This document shows, in pieces, positions 22,968-32,359 of a DNA stretch of 35,385 nt; the first letter of the stretch is position 1, and each line of letters opens with the position of its first letter. Origin of the DNA: Hyphococcus sp. (GTDB lineage: Bacteria; Pseudomonadota; Alphaproteobacteria; Caulobacterales; Parvularculaceae); NCBI GenBank assembly GCA_021776415.1, contig JAJFFY010000099.1:1-35385 (forward strand). Reading direction: 5' to 3'. The notes under the pieces were generated by a model, which saw nothing but the letters and a program-made list of their open reading frames with translations, had not been told where the DNA came from and did no database searches. Made by a program: the position numbers and the translations under genes.

Positions 22968-24746
22968 TTATTGGAAACGATCGAGCCGCTCAGGCGGCTC
23001 GTTCGGCGCGCCATCCGGTAACCAGTCTGGATTGGTCTCAGGCTTGCCCAGCAAATAGCCCTGGAGGAAATCCACCCCAAGGCCTTTCAGCAGCACCGCG
23101 TCAGCTTCATTGTCGACCCATTCGGCAACGGTTTTCATGCCGAAATTACGCGCCAGGTCGAGAAGCGTGCGCACAAATATCTGGTTGTCGCGCGACGACG
23201 ACACGCCGGTCACAAACGACCCATCGATCTTCAAAATATCGATGTCCATCGCTTTGAGGTTTCGAAACGACGTATAGCCGGCGCCAAAGTCATCTATGCC
23301 AAACGAGCAACCAGCCTTTTTCACTTCCGAGACAAATTCAATCGAGGCTTCAATCGCATCGATGACTTGTGTTTCCGTCAGCTCAACGGTGATGCGTTTG
23401 GCCAGCTCCGGATAGGCGCGAAGATGGGAGAGGTATCCCTCCGCCCAGACAAAGTCTTTTACTGTCTCCAGCGCGATATTCACATTGAGATGAATATCCG
23501 GGCACACCGCCAATGTATTGGTCGCAAGCTCCAGGACGCGCCGGTCCAGAAGGTGCACAAGCCCGAGGCGTTCGGCAGGCGGAATAAAGTCCGGCGCCGG
23601 AATTATCTGGCCTTCCTCTCCGCGCATGCGAATGAGGCATTCGAATTTTTTCGGCGTCTCACCAATGTCAGAAACGATAGGCTGGAACGCTAGCATGATC
23701 CGGCGCTCGTTGAGCGCCGTCAAAATCACGTCAGACATATGACTGTTGCGCCGGCGCAAGCTGATGGTGTCGGTTTGTTCTGAAAACGCTGACCAGCTCG
23801 ACTTGCCAAGGCGCTTGGCCGCATCAAGCGCCGCTTCAGCGCGTGCCATTGCCGCATTCGCCTCACCCGCCTGCTCCGGCAACATCACCGCGCCGAGACC
23901 GATTGAGGCGGCTACCCCGCCGCTACGGGTCTCAATCACGCTTTGCCGCACCGCATTCATCAGCCGGACACATATCTCACGCAGACGCTCTTCGCCGCAA
24001 TCATTGATGACGATGCCGAATTTTGTGCCGGCGACACGGCCGATTTTGCCGTCCGATCCGATCTCTGCGGCAAGCCGCTGTGATAATTCGAAGATGACCT
24101 TGTCGGCAGCGTCAAAACCAAAATCAGCGTTTACCGCGCCGAGATCGTCAATTCCAGCGAGCAGATAGACCGCGCCTTTGCCTGTTTCCCGCGCGCGTGT
24201 GATGGTGAGATCAATTTCCTTGCGCAGATGAACGCGATTGAGAAGGCCGGTCAGCTCATCATTTTGCGCCAGCCAAAACATCCGCTCTTCACGTTGCTTC
24301 TGGCCTTCAATTGAGCGTATGATACTGATCAGGCGTCTGCTCTGGCCGGAGCCAATCCACCCGCCGCGCTCTTCAACCCACTGCACATCGCCATCCTGAC
24401 GGCGCAGCTGGTATTCACAGAAATAACTATTTGTCGCGCCGGAAAACGCCTCCGTGCGGGTTCTATCAGCAGCGCCGACAATACGTTCGTCAAACGCTGC
24501 AAGCGTTCCCACCGCACGCGCATTATCGACACCGAGAATACGCGCCGCTGCGGTTTCATCGGACCAGCTCAAAAGATTCTGCTCGGGGTCATACTCAAAC
24601 ATCGTCTGAAGCGAGCCTTCATCCGCCGATGGATGCGCATCGCCGTCCTTCCCAAAAGGACGATTTATTGACGATTGAGACGCGCCGGCTTCCACCGTTT
24701 TCGCGTTTGAATTTTCACCGGGAAACGCTTGTGCGTTTTCTGCCAT
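22968..24746 (-). CDS. PAS-GGDEF-EAL protein, degenerate GGDEF
   Basis: A cytoplasmic cyclic-di-GMP protein of 592 residues: disordered N-terminus (1-50), PAS-like domain (about 50-150), GGDEF domain starting NDELTGLLNR, and EAL domain. The GGDEF signature is AGTKF (about 239-243), lacking the acidic catalytic residue, so diguanylate cyclase activity is unlikely. The EAL motif reads ECL, but the metal and substrate residues seem kept: its glutamate, NVNI, ELTE, DDFGAGY, KIDGSF, AEWV and LQGY. It is therefore probably a phosphodiesterase, with the GGDEF domain perhaps a GTP sensor (inference). Start at ATG 24744-24746; a GTG nine bases upstream is possible. No membrane segment. Confidence 0.9.
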   Translation of the reverse strand: MAENAQAFPGENSNAKTVEAGASQSSINRPFGKDGDAHPSADEGSLQTMFEYDPEQNLLSWSDETAAARILGVDNARAVGTLAAFDERIVGAADRTRTEAFSGATNSYFCEYQLRRQDGDVQWVEERGGWIGSGQSRRLISIIRSIEGQKQREERMFWLAQNDELTGLLNRVHLRKEIDLTITRARETGKGAVYLLAGIDDLGAVNADFGFDAADKVIFELSQRLAAEIGSDGKIGRVAGTKFGIVINDCGEERLREICVRLMNAVRQSVIETRSGGVAASIGLGAVMLPEQAGEANAAMARAEAALDAAKRLGKSSWSAFSEQTDTISLRRRNSHMSDVILTALNERRIMLAFQPIVSDIGETPKKFECLIRMRGEEGQIIPAPDFIPPAERLGLVHLLDRRVLELATNTLAVCPDIHLNVNIALETVKDFVWAEGYLSHLRAYPELAKRITVELTETQVIDAIEASIEFVSEVKKAGCSFGIDDFGAGYTSFRNLKAMDIDILKIDGSFVTGVSSSRDNQIFVRTLLDLARNFGMKTVAEWVDNEADAVLLKGLGVDFLQGYLLGKPETNPDWLPDGAPNEPPERLDRFQ

Positions 24747-25090
24747 CTGACCCACTCACATATGTAACGAGCAAACCTACACCCAGAGCGGTAAATAAAA
24801 TTTGAAATTCGGCCCGTCGCGGCGCCGATATTGCGTTTTTACTAACTATGAAACGAATTGTTAACCTTCCCGCCTTGCGCCCGGTCCAACCGACCACAAC
24901 CGTTGTCGCGCCAGGCCGCAGACGCCCCGGGAAAGGTTGCGTCCCAAAACGGCACGCACCAACAATTTCGTCTAGCCGGTTAGTTGCAGTCCGGCACAGT
25001 GTGCTCACCCAAACCTATGGCTGGAATGACCGCAAGGCTGACCGCTCGTTAGGACAGCTTGTCGACCTCAGAGTATAATTGGCAAAGCGA
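24747..25090. other. Gene-free region between the GGDEF-EAL and membrane-protein genes
   Basis: These 344 bases hold no gene I can support. A plus-strand frame from ATG 24848 (76 codons) lacks a ribosome-binding site and has an odd Arg/Pro/Thr-rich composition. The segment near 24780-24860 is AT-rich and could carry the promoter of the GGDEF-EAL gene. I see no clear hairpin-plus-T terminator for the membrane gene that ends at 25091. Confidence 0.4.
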
Positions 25091-25516
25091 TCAAGGGGCG
25101 GAAAGGCCGCCGCCAACCGAAAGGTCCCGGCGCGCCGTCACCGTGGTGACAATGAATCCGGCCATAAAATCTAGAAATGTCATCGCCATAAATATGAAGA
25201 ACACGGAATTTCCAAAGCCCTTCACGATAATGAAAAGCAGCAGCGAGACGACAAACACAACCACCGACAGAGCGTGGTTCATGATCGATTCCGAGCCGGT
25301 TTTGGTTGCGCGTAAAAGTTCGACGAACAACAACCCCATACTGGCGAGAAGAAACACATCGCCCCAGGTCACGTGCCACTCATCGGTCGACACCATCGGC
25401 AACACTACGAAAGTCAAATCGTACCAAGGCAGATCAGGCGTACTCGCCGCACCGGTCAGTGTTAATATCGTAAATATGATCAGGCTTATCGCCAGTAATG
25501 GAAACATCTGATACAT
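25091..25516 (-). CDS. Small four-helix membrane protein
   Basis: A 141-residue integral membrane protein with four hydrophobic segments (about 2-20, 52-65, 77-97, 102-122) and a short basic C-terminus. The phrases WGDVFLLASMGLLFVELLRATKTG and FFIFMAMTFLDFMAGFIVT resemble uncharacterised alphaproteobacterial membrane proteins; I know no function. The start ATG 25514-25516 (MYQMFPLL) is chosen because the GGGAG Shine-Dalgarno is ten bases upstream of it; that sequence lies only a base or two before the earlier ATG at 25525. A hairpin in its leader (CCGCA-AGTC-TGCGG, 25549-25562) separates it from the GT2 gene. Confidence 0.75.
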   Translation of the reverse strand: MYQMFPLLAISLIIFTILTLTGAASTPDLPWYDLTFVVLPMVSTDEWHVTWGDVFLLASMGLLFVELLRATKTGSESIMNHALSVVVFVVSLLLFIIVKGFGNSVFFIFMAMTFLDFMAGFIVTTVTARRDLSVGGGLSAP

Positions 25517-25548
25517 GGCGCGCATTCTCCCTCGTTACTAAATTTCCC

Positions 25549-25562
25549 CCGCAAGTCTGCGG
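25549..25562. other. Hairpin between GT2 and membrane-protein genes
   Basis: CCGCA-AGTC-TGCGG is a perfect five-base-pair stem 33 bases upstream of the membrane-protein ATG. On the minus strand it follows the GT2 stop (25605) by about 43 bases. It may be a weak terminator or a leader structure. Confidence 0.3.
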
Positions 25563-25604
25563 CCTAGCATTCACTTTACCACAGCCAGCGCCGGCAAAAA
25601 GCCT

Positions 25605-26399
25605 TTAATCATCGACTTCGCGAATTGATTTGGGCGACCGCGACCGGGCCATAAGCCATAAAACCCCCATTAAATCACGGATCGCCACCAATAACCGGCC
25701 AAAATTGGTGTATTTCGAGGCTCCATGCATGCGCGCGCGGTGGGAGACCTGGAGAAATTCGACCGCAAACCCCTCCCGGCGCATCAGCGCCGGCAGGTAG
25801 CGGTGCAAGTGGTCAAAATAGGGTAACCGCAAAAAAGCCTCGCGATAGAAGACCTTCAACCCACATCCGGTGTCGGTCGCACCATCGTTCAGCAGCGACC
25901 GACGGATGCCATTGGCGAGGTTGGACGCCCATCTTCTCGCCGCCGTATCCTGCCGATCGCGGCGTTCGCCGGCGACCATAGCAAGATCGTTCTGGTCATT
26001 GCCGGCCTTCAGCGCCGCCAGCAGGCGTGGGATGTCCGCCGGATCGTTCTGGCCGTCGCCATCAAGCATGGCGATTATTTGCGCCCGCGCCGACAGGACG
26101 CCGGTGCGCAGCGCGCGGCTCTGTCCGGCATTTTCACCATGCCCCACAATGCGCAATTGTGGGATTTCCGCTTTGAGGTTTTTGAGGATCACGCCGGTAT
26201 CGTCCGTGGACCCGTCATTGACGACGATGATTTCAAAATTGCGGCCGGACAGCGCCGCGGCGATTTCCGTAACGAAAGCCGCCGCGCCGCCCGCTTCGTT
26301 CAGCATTGGCGTTACCACAGCGACGTCCGGTTGGTCGTCGCCAGGCTCTGGCCAGGCGAGAAAGGCCGGCCGATCATGATGGTTTTCGTGCAAGTTCAT
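25605..26399 (-). CDS. GT2 glycosyltransferase, polyprenyl-phosphate type
   Basis: A 264-residue GT-A-fold enzyme. VVNDGSTDDT at about 59-68 and the metal-binding DGDGQNDP at 113-120 are clear. The later block TDTGCGLKVF is typical of dolichol/undecaprenyl-phosphate mannose or glucose synthases. Unlike ArnC/GtrB it has no C-terminal membrane helices, as in DPM1-type proteins. Likely reaction: transfer of a sugar from NDP-sugar to undecaprenyl phosphate at the inner face of the membrane, making the donor used by GT39 enzymes. It is divergent from such an enzyme (26558), which supports the pairing. Sugar unknown. Confidence 0.9.
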   Translation of the reverse strand: MNLHENHHDRPAFLAWPEPGDDQPDVAVVTPMLNEAGGAAAFVTEIAAALSGRNFEIIVVNDGSTDDTGVILKNLKAEIPQLRIVGHGENAGQSRALRTGVLSARAQIIAMLDGDGQNDPADIPRLLAALKAGNDQNDLAMVAGERRDRQDTAARRWASNLANGIRRSLLNDGATDTGCGLKVFYREAFLRLPYFDHLHRYLPALMRREGFAVEFLQVSHRARMHGASKYTNFGRLLVAIRDLMGVLWLMARSRSPKSIREVDD

Positions 26400-26557
26400 T
26401 TGCCGGGGCTCATAGCCGATCTTTTGCGCCCGGTCACCTATAGGCTATATCACCGCCTATGCCGCACCCTTGCCGTGATCTGCGGCCTCACTTATCCCAG
26501 CTATGAGGTCTCGTTGAGGACCTTCGCGCACCAACAGCCGGAGTGACGCCAGGGCCA

Positions 26558-28024
26558 ATGCCTAATTCTAAACAAGACTATCAGATGTTTGCGTCGTTCT
26601 GGTTCTGGGCGGTCGCCGCGACGACAATGCGCATTGTCGTCCTCATCCTATCGGACGCCAATCTCGGACCTGATGAGGCGCAATATTGGTTTTGGTCGCG
26701 CGATCTCGATTTTGGCTATTTCTCCAAGCCGCCGATGATCGCATGGGCGATTGCTGCGACCACCGCTACCTTTGGCAATGCGGAATGGGCGGTGCGGCTG
26801 TCGGCGCCAATATTTCATTTGGGCGCGGGCGCGTTCATCTACCACACCGCAAAAATCCATTTTGATCAGCGCACCGCCTTCTGGGCGGGTATCGGCTGGC
26901 TAACGCTGCCTGGCGTCATTTTGTCGAGCTTCGTTATCACTACCGACGCACCGTTGCTTTTCTTCTGGTCGGGGGGGCTTTATTTTCTCTTCCGCATCAT
27001 CGGGCGGGAACGCCCAACACTGTTCGACTATAGCGGGCTCGGGGCTATGATCGGTCTCGGCTTCTTGTCGAAATATGCGATGCTGTTTTTTATCGCAGCC
27101 TTGTGCATCTGCACCCTCATATCTACTCCGGTGCGAGGAGCGCTTTTAAAGCCCGGCGTGCTTCTCACCGCGCTTATCGCCACCAGTATTGCGGCGCCCA
27201 ATATTTTCTGGAATGCGGCGCATGATTTTCAAACCCTTTCCCACACGGCGGCGAACGCCAATTGGGACGCGTCGTTATTTCAACCGGCGCAGCTTGCCAC
27301 CTTTCTGATCCAACAATTTGCCGTGGCCGGCATAATACCGTTTGCGGTGCTACTTTTTGCGGCGATAAGCTGGCGCCCACCGCTCGCTTCGCGCTGGAAA
27401 ATGACAACGCTCTTGATATTCGCCCTGACGCCTTTGGCCGTTGTCGCGGCGCAGGCGTTTATCTCCCGCGCCCATGCCAATTGGGCGGCGGCGGCCTATC
27501 CATCCACCATCTTGTTCGTCACGGTCTGGCTTTTACGCCAACGCGCCGACGCTTTCATGAAAGCCAGTATTGGTTTGCATGTGATATTTTTTCTCACCTT
27601 CTGCGCGGCGATTACAAATTTTTCTCTGATCGACCGGGCGGGGCTGTCGTCGGCGACGCAGGAAATCAGGGGCTGGCGAAAGCAAACCACTGCGATCACC
27701 GCATTGGCGGACGATTATGATGCGATCGTCATTGATGACCGGGCTTTGATGGGCGCGATGTTGTATTATCAACAAACCTCGCCGGTTGAAATTGTCGCCA
27801 TTGACCCCAACAATAATAACGACAATCACTACGAGGTGTTCAAGGCGTTTGACCCCGAGCGACACAAACGCGTCTTATTTGTCACCACGCGAAGTGACGA
27901 TGCGCATGTCAATTATCGTTTCGCAACCATCAAACCGCTTGGCCCGCATACAGTTGCGCTTGGCGGCAACACATCGCGCACCTACCACCTGTTCGAAATT
28001 TCCGACTATTATGGTCGCCGTTAA
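26558..28024 (+). CDS. GT39/ArnT-like membrane glycosyltransferase
   Basis: A 488-residue polytopic enzyme of the PMT/ArnT superfamily. The periplasmic loop after the first helix holds the catalytic LGPDEAQYWFWS (D39-E40), followed by GYFSKPPMIAWA, the hallmark of this family. About ten more hydrophobic segments and a C-terminal soluble domain (beyond about residue 370) follow. It would transfer a lipid-linked sugar to an envelope acceptor such as lipid A, a glycan or a protein. Its donor may come from the divergent GT2. Start ATG 26558 has GGG close upstream; a GTG at 26543 is an alternative. Its stop lies in the inverted repeat at 28020-28050. Confidence 0.9.
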   Translation: MPNSKQDYQMFASFWFWAVAATTMRIVVLILSDANLGPDEAQYWFWSRDLDFGYFSKPPMIAWAIAATTATFGNAEWAVRLSAPIFHLGAGAFIYHTAKIHFDQRTAFWAGIGWLTLPGVILSSFVITTDAPLLFFWSGGLYFLFRIIGRERPTLFDYSGLGAMIGLGFLSKYAMLFFIAALCICTLISTPVRGALLKPGVLLTALIATSIAAPNIFWNAAHDFQTLSHTAANANWDASLFQPAQLATFLIQQFAVAGIIPFAVLLFAAISWRPPLASRWKMTTLLIFALTPLAVVAAQAFISRAHANWAAAAYPSTILFVTVWLLRQRADAFMKASIGLHVIFFLTFCAAITNFSLIDRAGLSSATQEIRGWRKQTTAITALADDYDAIVIDDRALMGAMLYYQQTSPVEIVAIDPNNNNDNHYEVFKAFDPERHKRVLFVTTRSDDAHVNYRFATIKPLGPHTVALGGNTSRTYHLFEISDYYGRR

Positions 28025-28050
28025 ACACGTTAGCGCGATGCCAGTTTAAC
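28020..28050. terminator. Inverted repeat holding both stops of convergent genes
   Basis: GTTAAAC (28020-28026) pairs exactly with GTTTAAC (28044-28050) across 17 bases. Each arm contains the TAA stop of one gene (GT39 on plus, GT2 on minus). The layout suits a bidirectional terminator, though the stem is AT-rich and short. Confidence 0.35.
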
Positions 28051-29074
28051 GCGAAGAACGACGCGCCGATATGGCGCGCGCGCGCGCTATCCCGCGCATG
28101 CCGGTACGGGCGCAGATACCGGCGAGCCGAAAAAGCTTTCCGATAGCACGGCGCACAAATAACAGCCCGAAAGACAGCCATAACAGGCCCGCAACCAACC
28201 ACAGGAAAGCTCGCGGATAGGTGTCTGCGAAATGCGTGTTGAAATAGCGAATAACGCCGGCAGTTTTTCGCGCTTCGATTTTTACGGGATTGGCCCGACT
28301 TGAACTTTTGAAATGGATGATGCTGACATTGGGATTGAAATAAACCACGCCGCCAGCATTGGCGAAGCGGAGGCAAAAATCAACATCTTCCACATGGAGG
28401 AAATATCGCTCATCCATGCCGTCAATCGCGGCATAGTCTTCCCGGTGCAGAATAAAACACGCGCCGGAAATTGTCGGCGTCGGTGCGATATCTTGCGGGC
28501 ATTCGAGCGCATGCAGATTAAAGCGGCGAAAATAAGGGTGGCGGGGCGCCAGCCTATATAGTCGCGAGGCCTCAACAAACGCCCGCCACGGCGTCAAGGT
28601 CTCGCGCCGCGATCCTTGCTGTTCTGTTCCGTCGGGATCGACAAGTTTGGCGCCCATCAGCCACGGGCGCGCAAGCTCGCCTGCGTCCTTCAACATGCGC
28701 TCAGCGCCGCCCGCAGGCATCACCGCGTCGGGATTGAAGAACAAAAGATACTCATATCTTGCAGCCCTAGCGCCTAAATTACACGCCGCCGCAAACCCAA
28801 TATTGCCCTGTCCCGATATGATTTGAACCGGCGCGCCATCACTGGTTTCTTCCACGGCAGAGGCGACAGCGCCGGTAAAGTTTCCGTTATCAATAAGAAT
28901 GATTTCGCCGATCTCCGCCTGCTCGCGCAACGAAGCGATGGACCGCGCCAGCACCGGCCCGGTGAAGTAGCTGATAACGATAGCGGTGATCGCAGGGTTG
29001 CGCCTCGCGGATGCGCCGGTCTCGCCCGCGCTGGCTGCGGGTAAATCTTTTCTGGGCTGAGAATTTTCTGCCAT
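28046..29074 (-). CDS. GT2 glycosyltransferase, rhamnosyltransferase-like
   Basis: A 342-residue GT2 enzyme. After a short charged start come AIVISYFTGPVLARSI, ILIDNGNF, GNIGFAAACNLGA, and FFNPDAV (the DxD equivalent). The late block YFLHVEDVDFCLRF is characteristic of the WbbL/rhamnosyltransferase group of surface-polysaccharide enzymes. A hydrophobic C-terminal segment (about 290-310) with a basic tail suggests membrane association. Start ATG 29072-29074 is chosen, five bases after the ligase stop; a longer in-frame ATG at 29167 lies inside the ligase gene. It probably builds the glycan that the adjacent ligase/polymerase handles. Confidence 0.88.
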   Translation of the reverse strand: MAENSQPRKDLPAASAGETGASARRNPAITAIVISYFTGPVLARSIASLREQAEIGEIILIDNGNFTGAVASAVEETSDGAPVQIISGQGNIGFAAACNLGARAARYEYLLFFNPDAVMPAGGAERMLKDAGELARPWLMGAKLVDPDGTEQQGSRRETLTPWRAFVEASRLYRLAPRHPYFRRFNLHALECPQDIAPTPTISGACFILHREDYAAIDGMDERYFLHVEDVDFCLRFANAGGVVYFNPNVSIIHFKSSSRANPVKIEARKTAGVIRYFNTHFADTYPRAFLWLVAGLLWLSFGLLFVRRAIGKLFRLAGICARTGMRGIARARAISARRSSR

Positions 29075-29079
29075 GCGGA

Positions 29080-30336
29080 TTACCGCGACCAATTTTTCTG
29101 TAGCGAATAAGCTAACGCCGCGCCCATGCCCGCAAGCGCCATCGCCGCCAGCCGCCAGACCTGCCACAGGCTGCCTTCAACCGACATGGAAACCGCAATC
29201 GCAGCAATCGCGCCAACAATAGAGGCAAGCACCGCGGCGGGCGGGTTGGCGACTTTTAGCACTTTCATGCCGCAATAAACAAATGCGGTGAAGGAAAGAA
29301 CGCCGGGCAGGCCGAGCTCGAGCCATATCTGCAGGAAAAAATTATGCGGATGCGTCGGCATCAGCTCGAGCGGCGCGCCGGCGCCCGGCACATTGATAAG
29401 CGGCGCGGTTTCCTGCCAGGCGCGCGCAAAGTCCGCGCCATACCCAAACGGCAGGCCCGCCGGAATTTTCGCAGCGACCGACTGCCAGATCGCAACCCTG
29501 TGCAGCCATGATGGGGGAAGCTCGTCGCCGACTGTCTGAAAGATTGCGTCCACCGGCAACAACGCCGCAAGCGGCGCCAATAACATCAACACAATCACCG
29601 TCCAGCCGGTGAACATAATTGTCCGCCTCGGGGCCTTGAATGCAATCACGCCCGCCACAAGACCCGCTGAAATTGCAACAGCGTTCGCTGTCACATCGTT
29701 TGAAAACGCCGCGGCGACGCCAAGCATTAACAGGCCAAGCGATACATAGCGGTTCCAGATAAGCGAAACGATGATCGCCGCCGGAAACAGCGCCGGCGCC
29801 AGCGCTGTTACGCCGCGACCAAGCGCGATAATGTCCTTAGAGCGCTCCGGCGAGGGATCATCCGGCGGCAACAGGCTGCGCAATAACCCGCCGCTCATCC
29901 CTTCAAACAGTAAAACGGCCATGCCGGCGGCGATGGAAATCGCATAAGCGTAGGACAGGCGGTAACTCCATAGTCGCGAAAGATGGAGCGAGAACCACAC
30001 CACGCTGCCGCCAACCAGAACCGGCGCCAGCACATATAAAGCAAGCGAGGGCTGGCCGCCCGGCGACCAGAAGCCGGATAGAAAAATCCACAGACAAAAC
30101 CCGATGATGGATGCAAAGCCGAAAAAGAACGGGTTGCGAAGGTCTGGCTGGTCAAACAATTGACCGAAAGCCGATTGCCAGAAATCGCCGCGCGCAAACG
30201 CCGGAAGGCTGGCGAGAAGCAGCCAGGGCGCAACGCCCTTATGACCAAACACCACTGTTAACGGCAATAATACGAACAAGCCGAACAGGAAATAGAGGCT
30301 GATGCGGTCTCGCTGTTGTCGCAGGCCACGGCGCAT
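29080..30336 (-). CDS. O-antigen ligase / polymerase family membrane protein
   Basis: A 418-residue protein with about eleven hydrophobic segments and the Wzy_C domain pattern. HRVAIWQSV begins at H279, then PFGYGADF, and the large periplasmic loop ends with HPHNFFLQIWLELGLPG (HPHN at 329-332). WaaL and Wzy proteins share this architecture, so it may ligate O-antigen to lipid A-core or polymerise repeat units; sequence alone does not decide. It starts seven bases after the thrS stop and is followed after five bases by the GT2 gene, so all three are probably co-transcribed. Confidence 0.88.
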   Translation of the reverse strand: MRRGLRQQRDRISLYFLFGLFVLLPLTVVFGHKGVAPWLLLASLPAFARGDFWQSAFGQLFDQPDLRNPFFFGFASIIGFCLWIFLSGFWSPGGQPSLALYVLAPVLVGGSVVWFSLHLSRLWSYRLSYAYAISIAAGMAVLLFEGMSGGLLRSLLPPDDPSPERSKDIIALGRGVTALAPALFPAAIIVSLIWNRYVSLGLLMLGVAAAFSNDVTANAVAISAGLVAGVIAFKAPRRTIMFTGWTVIVLMLLAPLAALLPVDAIFQTVGDELPPSWLHRVAIWQSVAAKIPAGLPFGYGADFARAWQETAPLINVPGAGAPLELMPTHPHNFFLQIWLELGLPGVLSFTAFVYCGMKVLKVANPPAAVLASIVGAIAAIAVSMSVEGSLWQVWRLAAMALAGMGAALAYSLQKNWSR

Positions 30337-30343
30337 TTTCGGG

Positions 30344-32311
30344 TTACTCAGCCTGGCGCATATCCGGCGCCAGAGCTTGTTGTGTTAGAACAGCGACCGC
30401 CTCATCGCGCGAGATAACTTCCTGGTTGCGCTCGCCGAGACGGCGCAGGGAAACTTTCGCCTCCTCCGCTTCGCGCGCGCCGACAACGGCGATCACCGGA
30501 ACTTTCGCATGTGAATGTTCGCGGACTTTGTAATTGATTTTCTCGTTGCGGATATCGAGATCGACCCGGAGGCCCGCCGCTTCGAACGCCGCCGCCGTCT
30601 CGCGCGCATAGTCGTCTGCTTCAGACGTGATCGTCGCAACGACGACCTGCACCGGCGCCAGCCAGAATGGGAACTTACCGGCGTAATGTTCAATCAACAG
30701 GCCAATAAAGCGCTCAAACGTCCCGAACACCGCACGGTGCAACATCACCGGGCGCTGACGCGCGCCGGTTTCGTCAATATAGGTCGCATCAAGACGTTCC
30801 GGAAGAATGTAGTCGAGCTGATAGGTGCCGGCTTGCCATGTGCGCCCGATCGCGTCTGTCAAATGAAACTCCAGCTTCGGCCCGTAAAAGGCGCCCTCGC
30901 CTTCAGCGATTTGAAAGTCGAGGCCCGCAGCGGTGAGTGAATCGCCAAGGGCTTTTTCCGCCCGGCCCCAAACAGCGTCATCGCCGGCGCGAACTTCGGG
31001 CCGCGTCGCCAGCTTATAGGCGATGTCAGTCATGCCCATATCTTCATAGACGCGCGCGAAGAGTTCGAGAAAACGTTTTGTTTCGTCAATGATCTGATCT
31101 TCACGGCAAAAGATATGCGCATCATCCTGGGTCATCTGACGGACCCGCAAAAGTCCGTGCAGCGCGCCATGGGCCTCATTGCGATGACAGCAACCAAACT
31201 CCGCCATACGGATCGGCAAATCGCGATAGGACTTGATGCCTTGCTTGAAGATTTGCACATGAGCCGGACAGTTCATCGGCTTTAGCGCCATGAGATCGGC
31301 CTCGCCCGTCAACACAGGCGCATCATCGTCCATGGACGGAATTTCGTCGGGCACGACGAACATGCTGTCGCGAAATTTCGACCAGTGCCCGGACATTTCC
31401 CATAGCTTTGAATCAAGAAGCTGCGGGCTCTTGACCTCGCGATAGCCGTCCGCATCGAGACGGCGGCGTATATAAGCCTCAAGCTGGCGCCAGATGAGAT
31501 AGCCATTGGCGTGCCAGAAGACAGAGCCTTGCGCTTCCGCCTGAAAATGAAACAAATCCATTTCGCGGCCGAGCTTTCGGTGGTCGCGCTTTTCGGCTTC
31601 TTCAAGGCGCAGGAGATAAGCCTTCAGCTCCTTCTCACTCGCCCAGGCGGTCCCGTAGATGCGTTGCAACACCGCATTGCGATGATCGCCGCGCCAATAA
31701 GCGCCGGCGACCTTCATCAGCTTGAAGGCCTTGCCGATATGCCTGGTTGTGGGCAGATGCGGGCCGCGGCAGAGGTCGTGCCAATCGCCGTGATAGTAAA
31801 TGCTGATGTCTTCGCCTTCGGGAAGGTCGGCGATAATTTCCGCCTTGTAGGTCTCGCCGAGCTCATTGAAATGCGCAATCGCATCAGCGCGGGCCCACAC
31901 TTCCCGCCTGGTCGGACGCGCCTGTTCGACAATCTGGCCCATGCGCTTTTCGATCTTCTCAAGGTCGTCGCTCGAGAACGGCTCTTCCCTCGCAAAATCA
32001 TAAAAGAACCCGTCGGCGATATTCGGCCCGATCGTCACCTGGGTGCCGGGGAACAACTCCTGGACCGCCTGCGCCAACAGATGCGCGGTATCGTGGCGAA
32101 TGAGGTCGAGCGCGTCGGGGTGATCGCGGGTGATGATTTCCACCGTCGCGTCATTGGCAATTTCGCCAAACAGATCGCACACCACGCCATCGACCTTCAC
32201 CGCCAGGGCTTTTTTCGCCAGCGACTTGGAAATGGACTCTGCAATGTCGGTTCCCGTGACAGCGCCGTCATATTGGCGTTGAGATCCGTCGGGGAGGGTA
32301 ATGGCGACCAT
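30344..32311 (-). CDS. thrS: Threonyl-tRNA synthetase
   Basis: A 655-residue class II synthetase charging tRNA-Thr. The TGS domain is at the start ([15 protein letters not shown]), followed by the editing domain with HDTAH. The catalytic core contains the zinc cysteine in MNCPAH, motif 2 in [21 protein letters not shown], and motif 3 in [18 protein letters not shown]. The anticodon-binding domain has [10 protein letters not shown] and [15 protein letters not shown]. It appears complete. Start taken at ATG 32309-32311 (MVAITLPDG), usual in this group; an ATG five codons upstream (32326) is also possible. yidD lies 33 to 48 bases upstream, and the O-antigen ligase gene follows closely. Confidence 0.96.
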   Translation of the reverse strand: MVAITLPDGSQRQYDGAVTGTDIAESISKSLAKKALAVKVDGVVCDLFGEIANDATVEIITRDHPDALDLIRHDTAHLLAQAVQELFPGTQVTIGPNIADGFFYDFAREEPFSSDDLEKIEKRMGQIVEQARPTRREVWARADAIAHFNELGETYKAEIIADLPEGEDISIYYHGDWHDLCRGPHLPTTRHIGKAFKLMKVAGAYWRGDHRNAVLQRIYGTAWASEKELKAYLLRLEEAEKRDHRKLGREMDLFHFQAEAQGSVFWHANGYLIWRQLEAYIRRRLDADGYREVKSPQLLDSKLWEMSGHWSKFRDSMFVVPDEIPSMDDDAPVLTGEADLMALKPMNCPAHVQIFKQGIKSYRDLPIRMAEFGCCHRNEAHGALHGLLRVRQMTQDDAHIFCREDQIIDETKRFLELFARVYEDMGMTDIAYKLATRPEVRAGDDAVWGRAEKALGDSLTAAGLDFQIAEGEGAFYGPKLEFHLTDAIGRTWQAGTYQLDYILPERLDATYIDETGARQRPVMLHRAVFGTFERFIGLLIEHYAGKFPFWLAPVQVVVATITSEADDYARETAAAFEAAGLRVDLDIRNEKINYKVREHSHAKVPVIAVVGAREAEEAKVSLRRLGERNQEVISRDEAVAVLTQQALAPDMRQAE

Positions 32312-32359
32312 GGTCTTTGTTCTCATGTTTTGCAGGCGCGAAGATAGCCCCGACCCTTC

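Noticed and set aside
24848-25078. A 76-codon plus-strand frame in a gene-free gap
   Set aside because: No ribosome-binding site and no recognisable features; composition is biased to Arg, Pro and Thr.
29075-29167. N-terminal extension of the rhamnosyltransferase-like GT2
   Set aside because: It would lie inside the O-antigen ligase gene and is glycine-rich and non-conserved in character; the ATG at 29074 fits the gene spacing better.
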